Positions 46,058 through 55,200 of a stretch of DNA of 64,000 bases are shown here, piece after piece. The stretch is from contig QCPW01000002.1 of the NCBI GenBank assembly GCA_003209655.1, forward strand, positions 124,001 to 188,000. The letters run 5' to 3'. Position numbers and translations under genes: made by a program. Every line of letters begins with the position of its first letter. The first letter of the stretch is position 1. This stretch comes from Prochlorococcus sp. AG-442-M23 (lineage in GTDB: Bacteria > Cyanobacteriota > Cyanobacteriia > PCC-6307 > Cyanobiaceae). Below the pieces are notes generated by a model that saw only the letters and a program-made list of their open reading frames with translations, was not told the DNA's origin and did not search any database.

Positions 46058-48517
46058 ATGAAGGTCTCTCAAAATTGGTTAAAAGCCCTTGTTGAAATAA
46101 ATACTACACCAGATGATTTGTCTGAAAAATTATCAATAGGTGGGTTTGAAGTTGAGTCACTTATTGATTGCTCATCAAATGTTAAAGGTATTCTTCTAGG
46201 AAAGGTTTTATCGGTAGTAAAACATGACAATTCTGATAAATTATCTATATGTAGAGTTGATATCGGAAGATCTAATATTCTGCAAATAGTTTGTGGTGCA
46301 AAAAATGTAAGACCAAATATATATGTTTATGTTGCCACTATTGGAACTCATCTATCAGCGAATAATATAACTATTAAAAAAAGCGAAATAAGAGGAGTAA
46401 TGAGTGAAGGAATGATATGTTCATTAGAGGAATTAGGCATAGAAGAATCAAGTGAGGGAATTGCAATAATTAATGAAGAGATAGCTACAAAACATAATTT
46501 AGGTACATCAGCAGCACTTTTACTTGATTTGGAAGATCATATCTTTGATCTTGCTATTACCGCAAATAGACCTGATGGTATGTCAGTAATTGGAATCGCA
46601 AGAGAAATATCGGCCCTTTTAGAAACAAAGTTAACTTTTCCTAGATTAGACAAGAAATACAAAATTAATGTTTTTAAAAATTTTGATCTCTGCGCTAAAG
46701 CTATTGAAAAAAATTGTATTTATACAATTACCCATATTGATTCTGTCAATGGTAAAGAATTATCTCCTCTATGGCTCAAGGATCGCTTAGATAAGTCCGG
46801 AATTAAATCTATTAATCTTCTGGTTGACATAACAAATTACATTCTTTTAGAACAAGGCCAACCATTACATGCATTTGATAAAGATAAATTATCAAATTTA
46901 ATTGGTAGAGATGTTCTACCTCAGGACTTCTCGGTTAGAAAAGCAAAGATTAATGAAACTCTTTTATGTTTGAATGGCGAGAATTATGAATTAAATGAAA
47001 ACATTACTATAGTTGCCTGTGACGATAAGCCAGTAGCTATAGCAGGTGTAATTGGTGGTCTTGAAACATCAGTAAATGACGAAACTTCTTCTGTTTATCT
47101 TGAAGGAGCAGTTTTTAATCCCGCAATTATAAGAAAATCATCAAAAGAAATAGGAATTAGAACGGAGTCAAGTAGTAGATTTGAAAAAGGAATTTCCTAC
47201 AAAAATACTCTAGATTCAGTTACTAGAGCAATAAATATTTTAGAAGAATACTTTCAAATTTCAAATCCAATAATTAACACTTCAAATGAATTAGATAAAA
47301 CAAAATTGTTAATACCCTTGAGAAGAGAAAGAATTCATAGAATTCTTGGTCCCTTAGTGATAAAGAATAAGGATTTTAATGAAAATAACCAAGTAAATAA
47401 GAGGAATTTATCAGATAATGAAATAACAGATAAATTAAAGCTAATTGGTTGCAACTTAAGCATTAAAGATTATGGATGGGATGTAGAGGTTATTCCAAAT
47501 AGGTCACAAGATTTATTAAGAGAAATAGATTTGATTGAGGAAATTGCAAGATTAGTAGGTTATGACATGTTTGATTTGAATTTACCTAATCCTATAAAAC
47601 CGGGTAAGCTCTCTAATGCTCAAATAGCTTTGAGGAAGTTAAAGATCGGATTTATAGATTGCGGATTTAACGAAGTATTGTCCTATTCTCTTGTACCAGA
47701 AATTAATAAGGACTTAGTAAAAATTTCAAATCCATTATTACTTGAAACAAGTTGTTTAAGAGATAATATTTGGCAAGAACACATTAAAATATGTAATCAA
47801 AATATTAAATCTGCAATTGATTATTGTTGGATTTTTGAAGTAGGAAATATATTTCATAAAAAGCCCGATTTATCACAAGAGGAATTGTTAAGTGGATTAA
47901 TTTATGGAAAAAATAAACTTGAAAAATGGTCTAGTTCAAGTAAAAATGACCATTTAAATTATTTCGAAGCAAGAGGTAAGTTAAAGGAAGCTTTAACAGT
48001 CTTAAATTTAAAGATTGAGGATAAAACAACTGACTCGATAGATTTTCTTCATCCTGGGAGAGCTTCCAGGTTATTTACTGAAGGAAATGAAATAGGTTAT
48101 TTTGGAGAAATTCATCCCAAGTTTATTTCTGAGAAAAAGGCACTAAAGAAAATGTATTTATTTAGTTTAAAGGTTAGCAAAATAACAGATGCAAGTACTA
48201 GAAAGAATAAATGGATTCCAGTCTATAAACAATATCCAACCGTCCCAAAAATGGAACGAGACGTTAATTTTATATTTAGCAAGAAATATCTTGTTAATGA
48301 AATAATTTTACAGATAAGGAAATGTGGAAAAAAATTATTAGAAGATGTTAATTTAATTGATATTTATGATAATTTTGGTGGTGAATTTATAAGTTATACA
48401 TTTAGATTGTCTTATAGAGATCCAGAAAAAACTTTATTAGATTCTGATATAGCTAGTCTCCATGACAATATTGTTGAAACTATAGAAAAAAAATTTAATA
48501 CTAAATTAAGAGAATAA
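46058..48517 (+). CDS. pheT: Phenylalanyl-tRNA synthetase beta subunit
   Basis: PheT pairs with PheS to charge tRNA-Phe. The 819 residues show the N-terminal tRNA-binding OB domain (KVLSVVKHDNSDKLSICRV with VCGAKNV), the B3/B4 editing region, the B5 domain, the synthetase-like core (ESSSRFEKGI) and the C-terminal ferredoxin-fold anticodon-binding domain (YKQYPTVPKMERDVNFIF). The length is typical. pheS is not in this window. It starts 101 bases from rpmG in a divergent region. Confidence 0.98.
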   Translation: MKVSQNWLKALVEINTTPDDLSEKLSIGGFEVESLIDCSSNVKGILLGKVLSVVKHDNSDKLSICRVDIGRSNILQIVCGAKNVRPNIYVYVATIGTHLSANNITIKKSEIRGVMSEGMICSLEELGIEESSEGIAIINEEIATKHNLGTSAALLLDLEDHIFDLAITANRPDGMSVIGIAREISALLETKLTFPRLDKKYKINVFKNFDLCAKAIEKNCIYTITHIDSVNGKELSPLWLKDRLDKSGIKSINLLVDITNYILLEQGQPLHAFDKDKLSNLIGRDVLPQDFSVRKAKINETLLCLNGENYELNENITIVACDDKPVAIAGVIGGLETSVNDETSSVYLEGAVFNPAIIRKSSKEIGIRTESSSRFEKGISYKNTLDSVTRAINILEEYFQISNPIINTSNELDKTKLLIPLRRERIHRILGPLVIKNKDFNENNQVNKRNLSDNEITDKLKLIGCNLSIKDYGWDVEVIPNRSQDLLREIDLIEEIARLVGYDMFDLNLPNPIKPGKLSNAQIALRKLKIGFIDCGFNEVLSYSLVPEINKDLVKISNPLLLETSCLRDNIWQEHIKICNQNIKSAIDYCWIFEVGNIFHKKPDLSQEELLSGLIYGKNKLEKWSSSSKNDHLNYFEARGKLKEALTVLNLKIEDKTTDSIDFLHPGRASRLFTEGNEIGYFGEIHPKFISEKKALKKMYLFSLKVSKITDASTRKNKWIPVYKQYPTVPKMERDVNFIFSKKYLVNEIILQIRKCGKKLLEDVNLIDIYDNFGGEFISYTFRLSYRDPEKTLLDSDIASLHDNIVETIEKKFNTKLRE

Positions 48518-48529
48518 CAGTCTTACATA

Positions 48530-48576
48530 TCTTGTATGAGACTTGTTCCTAGTCTTATTATAAATCTTATACGAGA
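48530..48576. repeat. Composite palindrome/hairpin repeat, copy 1
   Basis: TCTTGTATGAGA (48530-48541) and TCTTATACGAGA (48565-48576) flank the hairpin AGACT-N7-AGTCT (48539-48555). Both 12-mers are imperfect palindromes of the form TCTYATATRAGA. Related units are at 49077-49102 and 49257-49282. This copy sits between the pheT stop and the small secreted-protein gene. Confidence 0.75.
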
Positions 48577-48609
48577 TAATTAATATTCATATAAATCCAA
48601 TTGATGAGA

Positions 48610-48615
48610 TATAAT
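48610..48615 (+). promoter_or_regulatory. Candidate -10 box giving a leaderless mRNA
   Basis: TATAAT lies at 48610-48615 and the next ATG is at 48623. With a start site 6-7 bases downstream the mRNA would begin at or just before the ATG, leaving no room for a ribosome site. No convincing -35 box is present. Confidence 0.45.
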
Positions 48616-48622
48616 TTACATT

Positions 48623-48871
48623 ATGTTTAATTTCATCACTTTTTTATTATCTACAGTACTTTGGGTTCAAGTTCCGCAATGGTCTGACGATTGGTCCAAA
48701 TGTGCAGTTGATATACCAGATGCATCTTGCCATTGGTACATAGCTGCTCCAGACAATACCTTTGGAGAAGGTTTTGATTGGGCAAGCGCTCCTTGGTTTG
48801 ATGCGAATGGCTTGAGCGATGTACCTAGTATTGATAAGAAAACTGCAATTCAAAAGCTTCAGAATAGGTAG
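48623..48871 (+). CDS. Small secreted protein, unknown
   Basis: An 82-residue protein with an N-terminal signal-like segment (FITFLLSTVLWVQVPQW), then a Trp-rich soluble part containing two cysteines (KCAVDIPDASCHWYIAAP) that could form a disulfide, and FGEGFDWASAPWFDANGL. The high Trp and acidic content is unusual for the window and argues for real coding. No family is recognised. A hairpin starts at its last stop base. Confidence 0.65.
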   Translation: MFNFITFLLSTVLWVQVPQWSDDWSKCAVDIPDASCHWYIAAPDNTFGEGFDWASAPWFDANGLSDVPSIDKKTAIQKLQNR

Positions 48872-48891
48872 TACTGTCTTTAAGGCAGTAC
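48871..48891 (+). other. Hairpin at the end of the small secreted-protein gene
   Basis: GTACTGTC (48871-48878) pairs with GGCAGTAC (48884-48891) around TTTAA, an 8-bp stem with one G-T pair. It begins at the third base of the stop codon. No T-run follows, so it is a weak terminator or a 3' stabilising stem. The word GCAGTACTTTACAG recurs 40 bases later. Confidence 0.5.
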
Positions 48892-49076
48892 GGAGCGATA
48901 TAAAAAGCTTGTATTGCAGTACTTTACAGGTAGCATTTATTTCTTGGACAAAGGACGGACATAATTTATAGATTATTAATCAACTTATAAATATTTTTTG
49001 CTTCTAAATAACTAGGGTAGATTATTTAAATTAATATATTTATTAATCTTACAAATCTATTTTAAGACTTTTTACT

Positions 49077-49102
49077 AGACTAATTTTAAGTCTCATATAA
49101 GA
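49077..49102. repeat. Composite palindrome/hairpin repeat, copy 2
   Basis: AGACT (49077-49081), a 7-base loop and AGTCT (49089-49093) form a 5-bp stem, overlapped by TCTCATATAAGA at 49091-49102, the reverse complement of the 12-mer in copy 3. The 27-base units of copies 2 and 3 agree at about 20 positions by eye. Confidence 0.7.
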
Positions 49103-49256
49103 ATAGATATACAAGAAATTATTTTATTATTAGCAACGTAAATTATTTCTCAATTTCTTTTTTGTCAAAATAAATGTTTCTACTGATTTGACTAATAATT
49201 AATTTTTAGTATCAGGAATGAGCAATCCTTAAACATCGCATATAAGACTAATGCTG

Positions 49257-49282
49257 AGACCTATTTCTAGTCTTATATGAGA
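49257..49282. repeat. Composite palindrome/hairpin repeat, copy 3
   Basis: AGACC (49257-49261), a 7-base loop and AGTCT (49269-49273) keep the same 17-base frame with 4 of 5 pairs, overlapped by TCTTATATGAGA at 49271-49282. It ends 10 bases before the stop of the RHH/J-domain gene, so it lies in that gene's 3' region. Confidence 0.7.
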
Positions 49283-49291
49283 AGAAGTATA

Positions 49292-50305
49292 CTAATTTTT
49301 ATATAGATTTTTTAGTAATTGATACGCTTCATTTAATTTTCTCATTCGATCTGTTGATCCTCCAGCATCTGGATGAATCTCTAAGGCTAGGGATTTATAA
49401 GCATCCCTAATTTTTCGTAATGTATGAGCTGATCCAGCTGATGTTGATAAATTCAATAATTTAAGTGCTCCATGTACCGTCATTGTTGAGTCCAAAGTTT
49501 CAAATGAATTTGTTCTGTTATTTCTTTTAAATCTACTTACAAACCTCCTCACTAGTGTTGGTATCCTATTAATTAAATCTGATGTAGCAAAAGGGTCTTC
49601 TAAAACACCAATCATTAATAAAACAATTTCTAGAGATGGATTTTTTCTTATCCAAAATGGACATAATTCAGACATAAATTTATTGGCTGCACTCCACGTA
49701 AAGGGTAGATTTTCTGTTCCATCAAGATTTGGCCATATATCCCTGCTAAACCAATCCATCGAAGCCTCTAATACATGATCGTTAGGGTTAGTTCCATATA
49801 GGGTTTTCCAATGCCTAATTAAAGCTATTCGACATTTTATTAAATCATTTTCTTTAATTGTATTAATTTGAATATCATTAATATTCTCTTTTAATTTTTC
49901 ACTATTAATACTCCTTCTTAGATTCTTAACTTTTTTATCAACAAAATTGGGAAGGCTTATGTTTAAGTTTGCTTTTTCCTTATATTGATCATCATTTGAA
50001 ACTATTTTATTTAAAGATATTTCATTAACTTCTTTTTTTATGTCAGATTTAATTAATACCAATGATGTGTTTTCATCAATATTTAAATTTTCATTATTAA
50101 TATTGTTACCGCCAAAATCTATTTCTTGCTGTTGGTTCTTAGGTAGAAAATCATCTTCTTGAAGAATTTCTGTAAGTAACTTTTCAATTACGGGTCCTCT
50201 TGCTCTGAATCCCCACTCTTTTCGTAATTGATCAAACCTAGAAATTAGTTCCTCAGGTAAATCAATTGAAATTCTTTTTGTATTTGAATTTTCAGGAATA
50301 TTCAA
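49292..50305 (-). CDS. RHH-like N-terminus fused to C-terminal J domain
   Basis: A 337-residue protein. Residues about 9-50 look like a ribbon-helix-helix unit: strand KRISIDLP, helix EELISRFDQLRKEWG, then RGPVIEKLLTEILQE. A polar linker rich in Asn, Lys and Glu spans about 55-150. A helical region (WKTLYGTNPNDHVLEASMDW and SDLINRIPTLVRRFVSRFKR) is followed by a J domain at about 272-337 with the catalytic HPD in LALEIHPDAGGS and FxLLKNLY-like end. J domains stimulate Hsp70; here they could be directed to DNA or a regulator complex. It is monocistronic. Confidence 0.8.
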   Translation of the reverse strand: MNIPENSNTKRISIDLPEELISRFDQLRKEWGFRARGPVIEKLLTEILQEDDFLPKNQQQEIDFGGNNINNENLNIDENTSLVLIKSDIKKEVNEISLNKIVSNDDQYKEKANLNISLPNFVDKKVKNLRRSINSEKLKENINDIQINTIKENDLIKCRIALIRHWKTLYGTNPNDHVLEASMDWFSRDIWPNLDGTENLPFTWSAANKFMSELCPFWIRKNPSLEIVLLMIGVLEDPFATSDLINRIPTLVRRFVSRFKRNNRTNSFETLDSTMTVHGALKLLNLSTSAGSAHTLRKIRDAYKSLALEIHPDAGGSTDRMRKLNEAYQLLKNLYKN

Positions 50306-50450
50306 TAATATCTTCCTTGAATAGTAAGGAATTTATTTAATTTTATTCAAAATAAATTGAAAGTCCATATGGAATAATGTTTTTAAATTAAAACCAAATT
50401 ATTTTCATGTCACAAGTCTATTAACTATCTTTTTATAATTAAAATAAAAA

Positions 50451-50630
50451 ATGCTTAATTGTTATTTCAAGTCATCTAAAGAAAAAAAAAGTTTCTATCA
50501 ACATAAGAAATTAGAAATGCTTAATTACATTAAAGATTCACTTGAACGTAAAATCGCCTCAGTAACAGCTTCTATAGAAGTATTAGAAACCCAAATTAGC
50601 AGGGATAACGAAGCTGAAGTTACTCAATAA
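50451..50630 (+). CDS. 59-residue helical protein, unknown
   Basis: The frame starts at ATG 50451 (MLNCYFKSSKEKKSFYQHKK) with a second ATG at 50517 (MLNYIKDSLERKIASVTASI). The C-terminal 37 residues, with EVLETQISRDNEAEVTQ, form a coiled-coil-like helix and look more conserved than the lead, so the shorter start is possible. It converges on the Ap4A gene with a 3-base gap. Confidence 0.5.
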   Translation: MLNCYFKSSKEKKSFYQHKKLEMLNYIKDSLERKIASVTASIEVLETQISRDNEAEVTQ

Positions 50631-50633
50631 TAT

Positions 50634-51464
50634 TCAAACAAAACATTCTAGAAGTTTTTCAGGGCCAAATTTCTTTAAATAATTAATATTTGATTTTTCA
50701 GTTACTAATAGATATCCTGCGAACCCTAAACCGTTTATACTAAAACCATGGATATGATCTTTTTTTCTCTTTATAATTGCGATCCATTTGTTAGTTATTA
50801 AAATATTATAAGGGGATATAGGTTTCTTATTACTTCTAGGGTCCCCTATTCCTAGTTTCTTGCATAATTCCAAATACAATTCAAAAATAGATACTGAATT
50901 ATCTAAAAAATTAAATTTGGATACAATAATATTTTTTTTAAGCTTACTATTTTTATCTTGCTCTAAGTTAATATCTAAAAACCACTTTTCTCTTGGGCAT
51001 GATATTTCATCTCTAGATCTACGCAGAAGTTGAAAATGCCTGTGAGGTTGACTTGCTCCCGCGATTGGAGAACTATTAAAAAACCATAATCCACTTGTAT
51101 CTTTATTAACTTGTTGGATAGCTTTCCAATCATTAATATCTAACCATCCATTTTGAGGTTTCCAATTATTTGTAATTAGTAAAATATGTCCTTTTTGAAC
51201 AGGGTACTTATTTAATATTAATTGATGATCATCACCAATTTTGTCAATTTCTAGTATCTTTTCCCATGGACAAAATGGATTCTGCTTAGGACCATAAAGG
51301 TTTTTTTTATTAAATTTTGAAGTATCGAGCTTCCTAATTATGAAGTCATCTTTTTCATATAAATCGCTTGTAATAATATCAGTTTTTAGAGGATATAATG
51401 CATTATCCTCAATTGATAATCGAGTTTGTTCTAGTGCTTTATTCCAATATATTTCTAAACTCAT
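50634..51464 (-). CDS. Ap4A phosphorylase / ATP adenylyltransferase-like protein
   Basis: A 276-residue HIT-superfamily protein of the ATP adenylyltransferase (Ap4A phosphorylase) type, which splits diadenosine tetraphosphate with phosphate. The catalytic His-x-His-x-Gln is in SQPHRHFQLLRR. The substrate-side NPFCPWEKILEI and the LLLITN-like KGHILLITNNW precede it. The C-terminal SPYNILITNKWIAIIKRKK matches the family extension. It is preceded by DUF2237 on the same strand, 48 bases away. Confidence 0.88.
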   Translation of the reverse strand: MSLEIYWNKALEQTRLSIEDNALYPLKTDIITSDLYEKDDFIIRKLDTSKFNKKNLYGPKQNPFCPWEKILEIDKIGDDHQLILNKYPVQKGHILLITNNWKPQNGWLDINDWKAIQQVNKDTSGLWFFNSSPIAGASQPHRHFQLLRRSRDEISCPREKWFLDINLEQDKNSKLKKNIIVSKFNFLDNSVSIFELYLELCKKLGIGDPRSNKKPISPYNILITNKWIAIIKRKKDHIHGFSINGLGFAGYLLVTEKSNINYLKKFGPEKLLECFV

Positions 51465-51512
51465 TTAAAATAAATTATCATAATCATTTTAAAAAAAATA
51501 ATAAATTTGTAA

Positions 51513-51896
51513 TTACTTTTTATTAAATTGATATTCTTTCAATTTTTCTAATGATACTGATTCTAAAACTACAATATTTGTTGATTCTAATATGACTTTT
51601 GGCGCAAGTCCGTCTAATAATGCTTGTCTCCACCTATCGAGACAAATACACCAGTGATCACCATTCTTTAGTCCTGGGAAGGAATAAATAGGCATGGGGG
51701 TTATTAAATCATTACCTTGTGATTTACTGTAGTTCAGGAAATTATCATCCATTACACAACATATAGAATGATTCCCTCCATCATTTTTGTCATAATTGCA
51801 AAATCCATCTCTGAACCAGCCTGTCATAGGTTCACAACTACAAACCTCAATTTTTTCTCCTAAGACATTCAATTGAACTTGATTGTTTATGGTCAT
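51513..51896 (-). CDS. DUF2237 family protein
   Basis: A 127-residue protein matching DUF2237. Conserved features are the LNVLGEKIEVCSCEPMTGWF opening, CNYDKNDGGNHSICCVMD and the DHWCICLDRWRQALLDGLAP core. The many conserved cysteines suggest a metal site. The function is unknown; the family is widespread in bacteria and plants. It is divergent from the acidic 72-residue gene. Confidence 0.88.
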   Translation of the reverse strand: MTINNQVQLNVLGEKIEVCSCEPMTGWFRDGFCNYDKNDGGNHSICCVMDDNFLNYSKSQGNDLITPMPIYSFPGLKNGDHWCICLDRWRQALLDGLAPKVILESTNIVVLESVSLEKLKEYQFNKK

Positions 51897-51997
51897 TGAT
51901 TTTTTTTAAATAATAATAAAACACCAACATTTCTTAAAAAAAGGTTGACGAGTATGGGGGGTAAGGAGGTAATAATTCTAATAAGGTTTTTTTCATT

Positions 51998-52216
51998 ATG
52001 GATTGGGACTTTACTGAAAACATAGCATTTAAATCTCTTTATGATGCCTTTAATGAAAGTGATGAAACTTCCGCATTAGAGTTTTTATCTAGTGATGGTG
52101 CTTCATACTATCTTGAATTAATGCAGGACGCAGCAGGTGAGGGATTTGATCTGGGTGATAATGAAATGATGGAAGAACTTCAGGATGAAATTATTGAGTA
52201 TCTAGAAAATAACTAA
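51998..52216 (+). CDS. 72-residue acidic protein, unknown
   Basis: A very acidic protein (Asp/Glu-rich throughout, few basic residues): MDWDFTENIAFKSLYDAFNE, then LEFLSSDGASYYLELMQDA and a helical acidic end EELQDEIIEYLENN. No membrane helix is visible. A perfect AAGGAGGT lies at 51963-51970, but 27 bases upstream of the ATG, too far for normal use; AAGG at 51983-51986 is closer. A G6 run precedes it. It converges on metH. Confidence 0.6.
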   Translation: MDWDFTENIAFKSLYDAFNESDETSALEFLSSDGASYYLELMQDAAGEGFDLGDNEMMEELQDEIIEYLENN

Positions 52217-52225
52217 AGATTTAGC

Positions 52226-55200
52226 TTAAGCGCTGAAATATTTAGCTTTTGAGTGTAGTGAAATGATTGCTGTAGTACTTTGTTCTGGATGTAGTTGTTC
52301 AGATTCATCCATGGTCAAGTTAATTCTTTTTGCATCCAACAATGATAATTGTATGTTTGAATCAGATACTTTTGGACATGCAGGATATCCAAAAGAATAT
52401 CTAGCACCTCTATATTTTTGAGCTAGTATTTCTCTGTTTTTGTCTGGTTCTTCAGTCTTAAACCCACATTCAAAACGAATTAATGCATGTACATACTCAG
52501 CTAGAGCTTCTGCTAATTGCACTGTAAGTCCATGGAATAATAAATAATCGCTATATTTATCTTCTTTAAATAATTTTTGAGAATATTCACTTGCTATGTC
52601 ACCCATTGTTACTGCCTGCATAGGAAATATATCTATTGGCTTATCATTTTTTAAATCACAATAGAAATCAGCTATGCAAAGATTATTCCCAGATTTTTGT
52701 CTTGGAAAATTGAATTGGGAAATTTTATTTAAAGATTTATTATCAAATAAAAATACACTATTATCTTTTCTACCACATTTGAAATATCCATAAACTGCTT
52801 TTGGTGAAATAAGATTTTTTTCTACAATTGTCTCTAACCATTTATCTAACAACGGTTTAGCATATGAATCCAAATAGTAATTATATTCATCTACGCTTTG
52901 GTTTTTTCCTTTTTTTATTTGCCATTGTCCGCTAAATAGAGCTTTCTTATCTAAATAAAAAATTAACTTGTTTAAATCTATATCAACGTCGTATAAGACC
53001 TTCGTTCCCAAAAAAGGAGCTTGAATTGGTTCTTCTTCATTTATAAATTTAGATCTTGTAAGATTTTCTTTTAGATTTAGTTTGGAAGTCTCAGTATATA
53101 TGGATATTGATTTATTAACCACTTCAGAGTTTGTTTTTGATGAGGCTAAATTAATATTGATACCCTCATTATTAATAAATCCCTCTGTATTTGACCAATT
53201 TCCCTTTTTTTTATTATCCATATATTCATTCATGAATTTTAGATCAGTGAAGGCATCTTTTCCGTACAATATTTTCCCTTTATATATTTTGCTGCAGTCC
53301 TCATTTACAAATTTTGGGGTTAAGGCTGCGCCTCCTAATATTACTGGTACAGTAATATTCTCATTGTTAAAAGCTTCTAAATTATCTTTCATAAAAGCAG
53401 TTGATTTAACAAGCAATCCGCTCATAGCGATGCAATCTGCTTTGTGCTTCTTTTGTGCATCAATAATTGCTGAAACATCTTGCTTTATTCCAAGATTTAT
53501 TACGTCATAACCATTATTTGTAAGTATGATGTCAACCAAATTTTTTCCAATATCATGAACATCGCCTTTGACAGTTGCAATTAAGAGTTTTCCATTTGAT
53601 ATGTTTTCATCTACAGTTTCCATATATGGTTCTAAAATTGAAACAGCAAATTTCATTGTTTCAGCGGATTGGAGTACAAATGGCAATTGCATTTGACCTG
53701 AGCCAAATAAATCTCCTACAACTTTCATCCCATCTAGTAGAAAGGTATTAATTATTTCAAGAGGTTTATATTTTTTTAACGCTTTATTTAATTGATCCTC
53801 TAAACCTATTTTTTCTCCATCAATAATATGATTTTTTAGACTTTCTTCCAGAGTAAGGTTTTTATTTTCTGAAGATGCTTTTTTGAAATCTTGAATAGAT
53901 AAATCCTGAAAAGCCTTTGTTAATTCTACTAATGGATCATAAATACATATATCATCTTCAAATTCTCTTTTGTCATAAATCAAGTCTAAGCAAAGCTTTT
54001 TAGTTTCTTCAGAAATTTTAGATAATGGCAAAATTTTATTTGGTGCGATGATAGCAGAATCCAATCCTGCTTTAATGCATTCATCTAAAAATATTGAATT
54101 TAGATTAATTCTAGATAATGGTGAAAGACCAAAACTAATATTTGATATTCCAAGTATGATATGAATTTCTTGGAAATTTTCACGAATTTTTGATATAGCA
54201 GTAATTGTTTCTTTAGCGTTTAATCTATCTTCTTCTATCCCAGTAGATATTGGCAGTGCTAATGGATCAAAAAAGAGCTCATAATCTGACAAACCACATT
54301 CTCTGGTTCTATTAATAGCTCGTTTAACAATGTTATATTTTTTATCTGCATTCCTTGCCATTCCATCTTCATCAATAGTTCCGACAACAAGACCTGAACC
54401 ATACCCCAAGGCTAAATTTAGAACTTGATCAAATCTTTTATCACCGTCTTCGTAATTGGTTGAATTTATAATACATTTACCACCAGCTGACTTTAATCCA
54501 CTTTCCATTTTGTCAGCATCTGTAGAATCAATCATTAAAGGTAAATTTATGTTGGTAACTAATCTTGAAGTAATTTCTTTCATATCCTTCACACCGTCCC
54601 TTCCTACATAGTCAACATTTACATCAAGAACATGTGCATTTTCTTTTTGTTGTTGCTTGGCAATTGAAACTAGACCATCCCAATCGTCGTTATTTAGCAA
54701 CTCCCTTACCTTTTTAGATCCACTTGCATTTAATCTTTCTCCTACAATCAAAATTGAATTGTCTTGTTTGTATGGCACAGAATTATATATTGATGATGCA
54801 GAAGGAATATATCCACTTAAATTATCCTTACCTTTATCGTTATATCTTTCGTTATCAATAATTTCATCAATTATTGAAGAAAGATATTTAATATGATCAG
54901 GTGTTGTCCCACAACATCCACCTATTAATTGAACATTAAAATCATATATAAAATTCATTAACTGCATTTTTAATTCTATTGGCTTTAATCTGTAGTGAGC
55001 CACACCTCCAATATTTTCAGGTAGTCCTGCATTGGGAATACAACTTATAGCGAAGGGTGAATTTTCAGACAAATATTTAATATGTTCTTTCATTTGTTCT
55101 GGACCAGTTGCACAATTAAGTCCAAGGATATCTATATTAAATGGCTCTAATATTGTTAATGCAGATGCGATATCAGATCCAACAAGCATAGTTCCTGTTG

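Larger units (their letters stand above)
48892..49291. other. 400-base gap with repeat units, no gene seen
   Basis: No frame of coding quality was found on either strand. The stretch contains two units of the composite palindrome/hairpin repeat (annotated separately), an isolated ATATAAGACTA fragment near 49240, and otherwise A/T-rich sequence. It could encode a small RNA, which cannot be told from one sequence. Confidence 0.6.
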
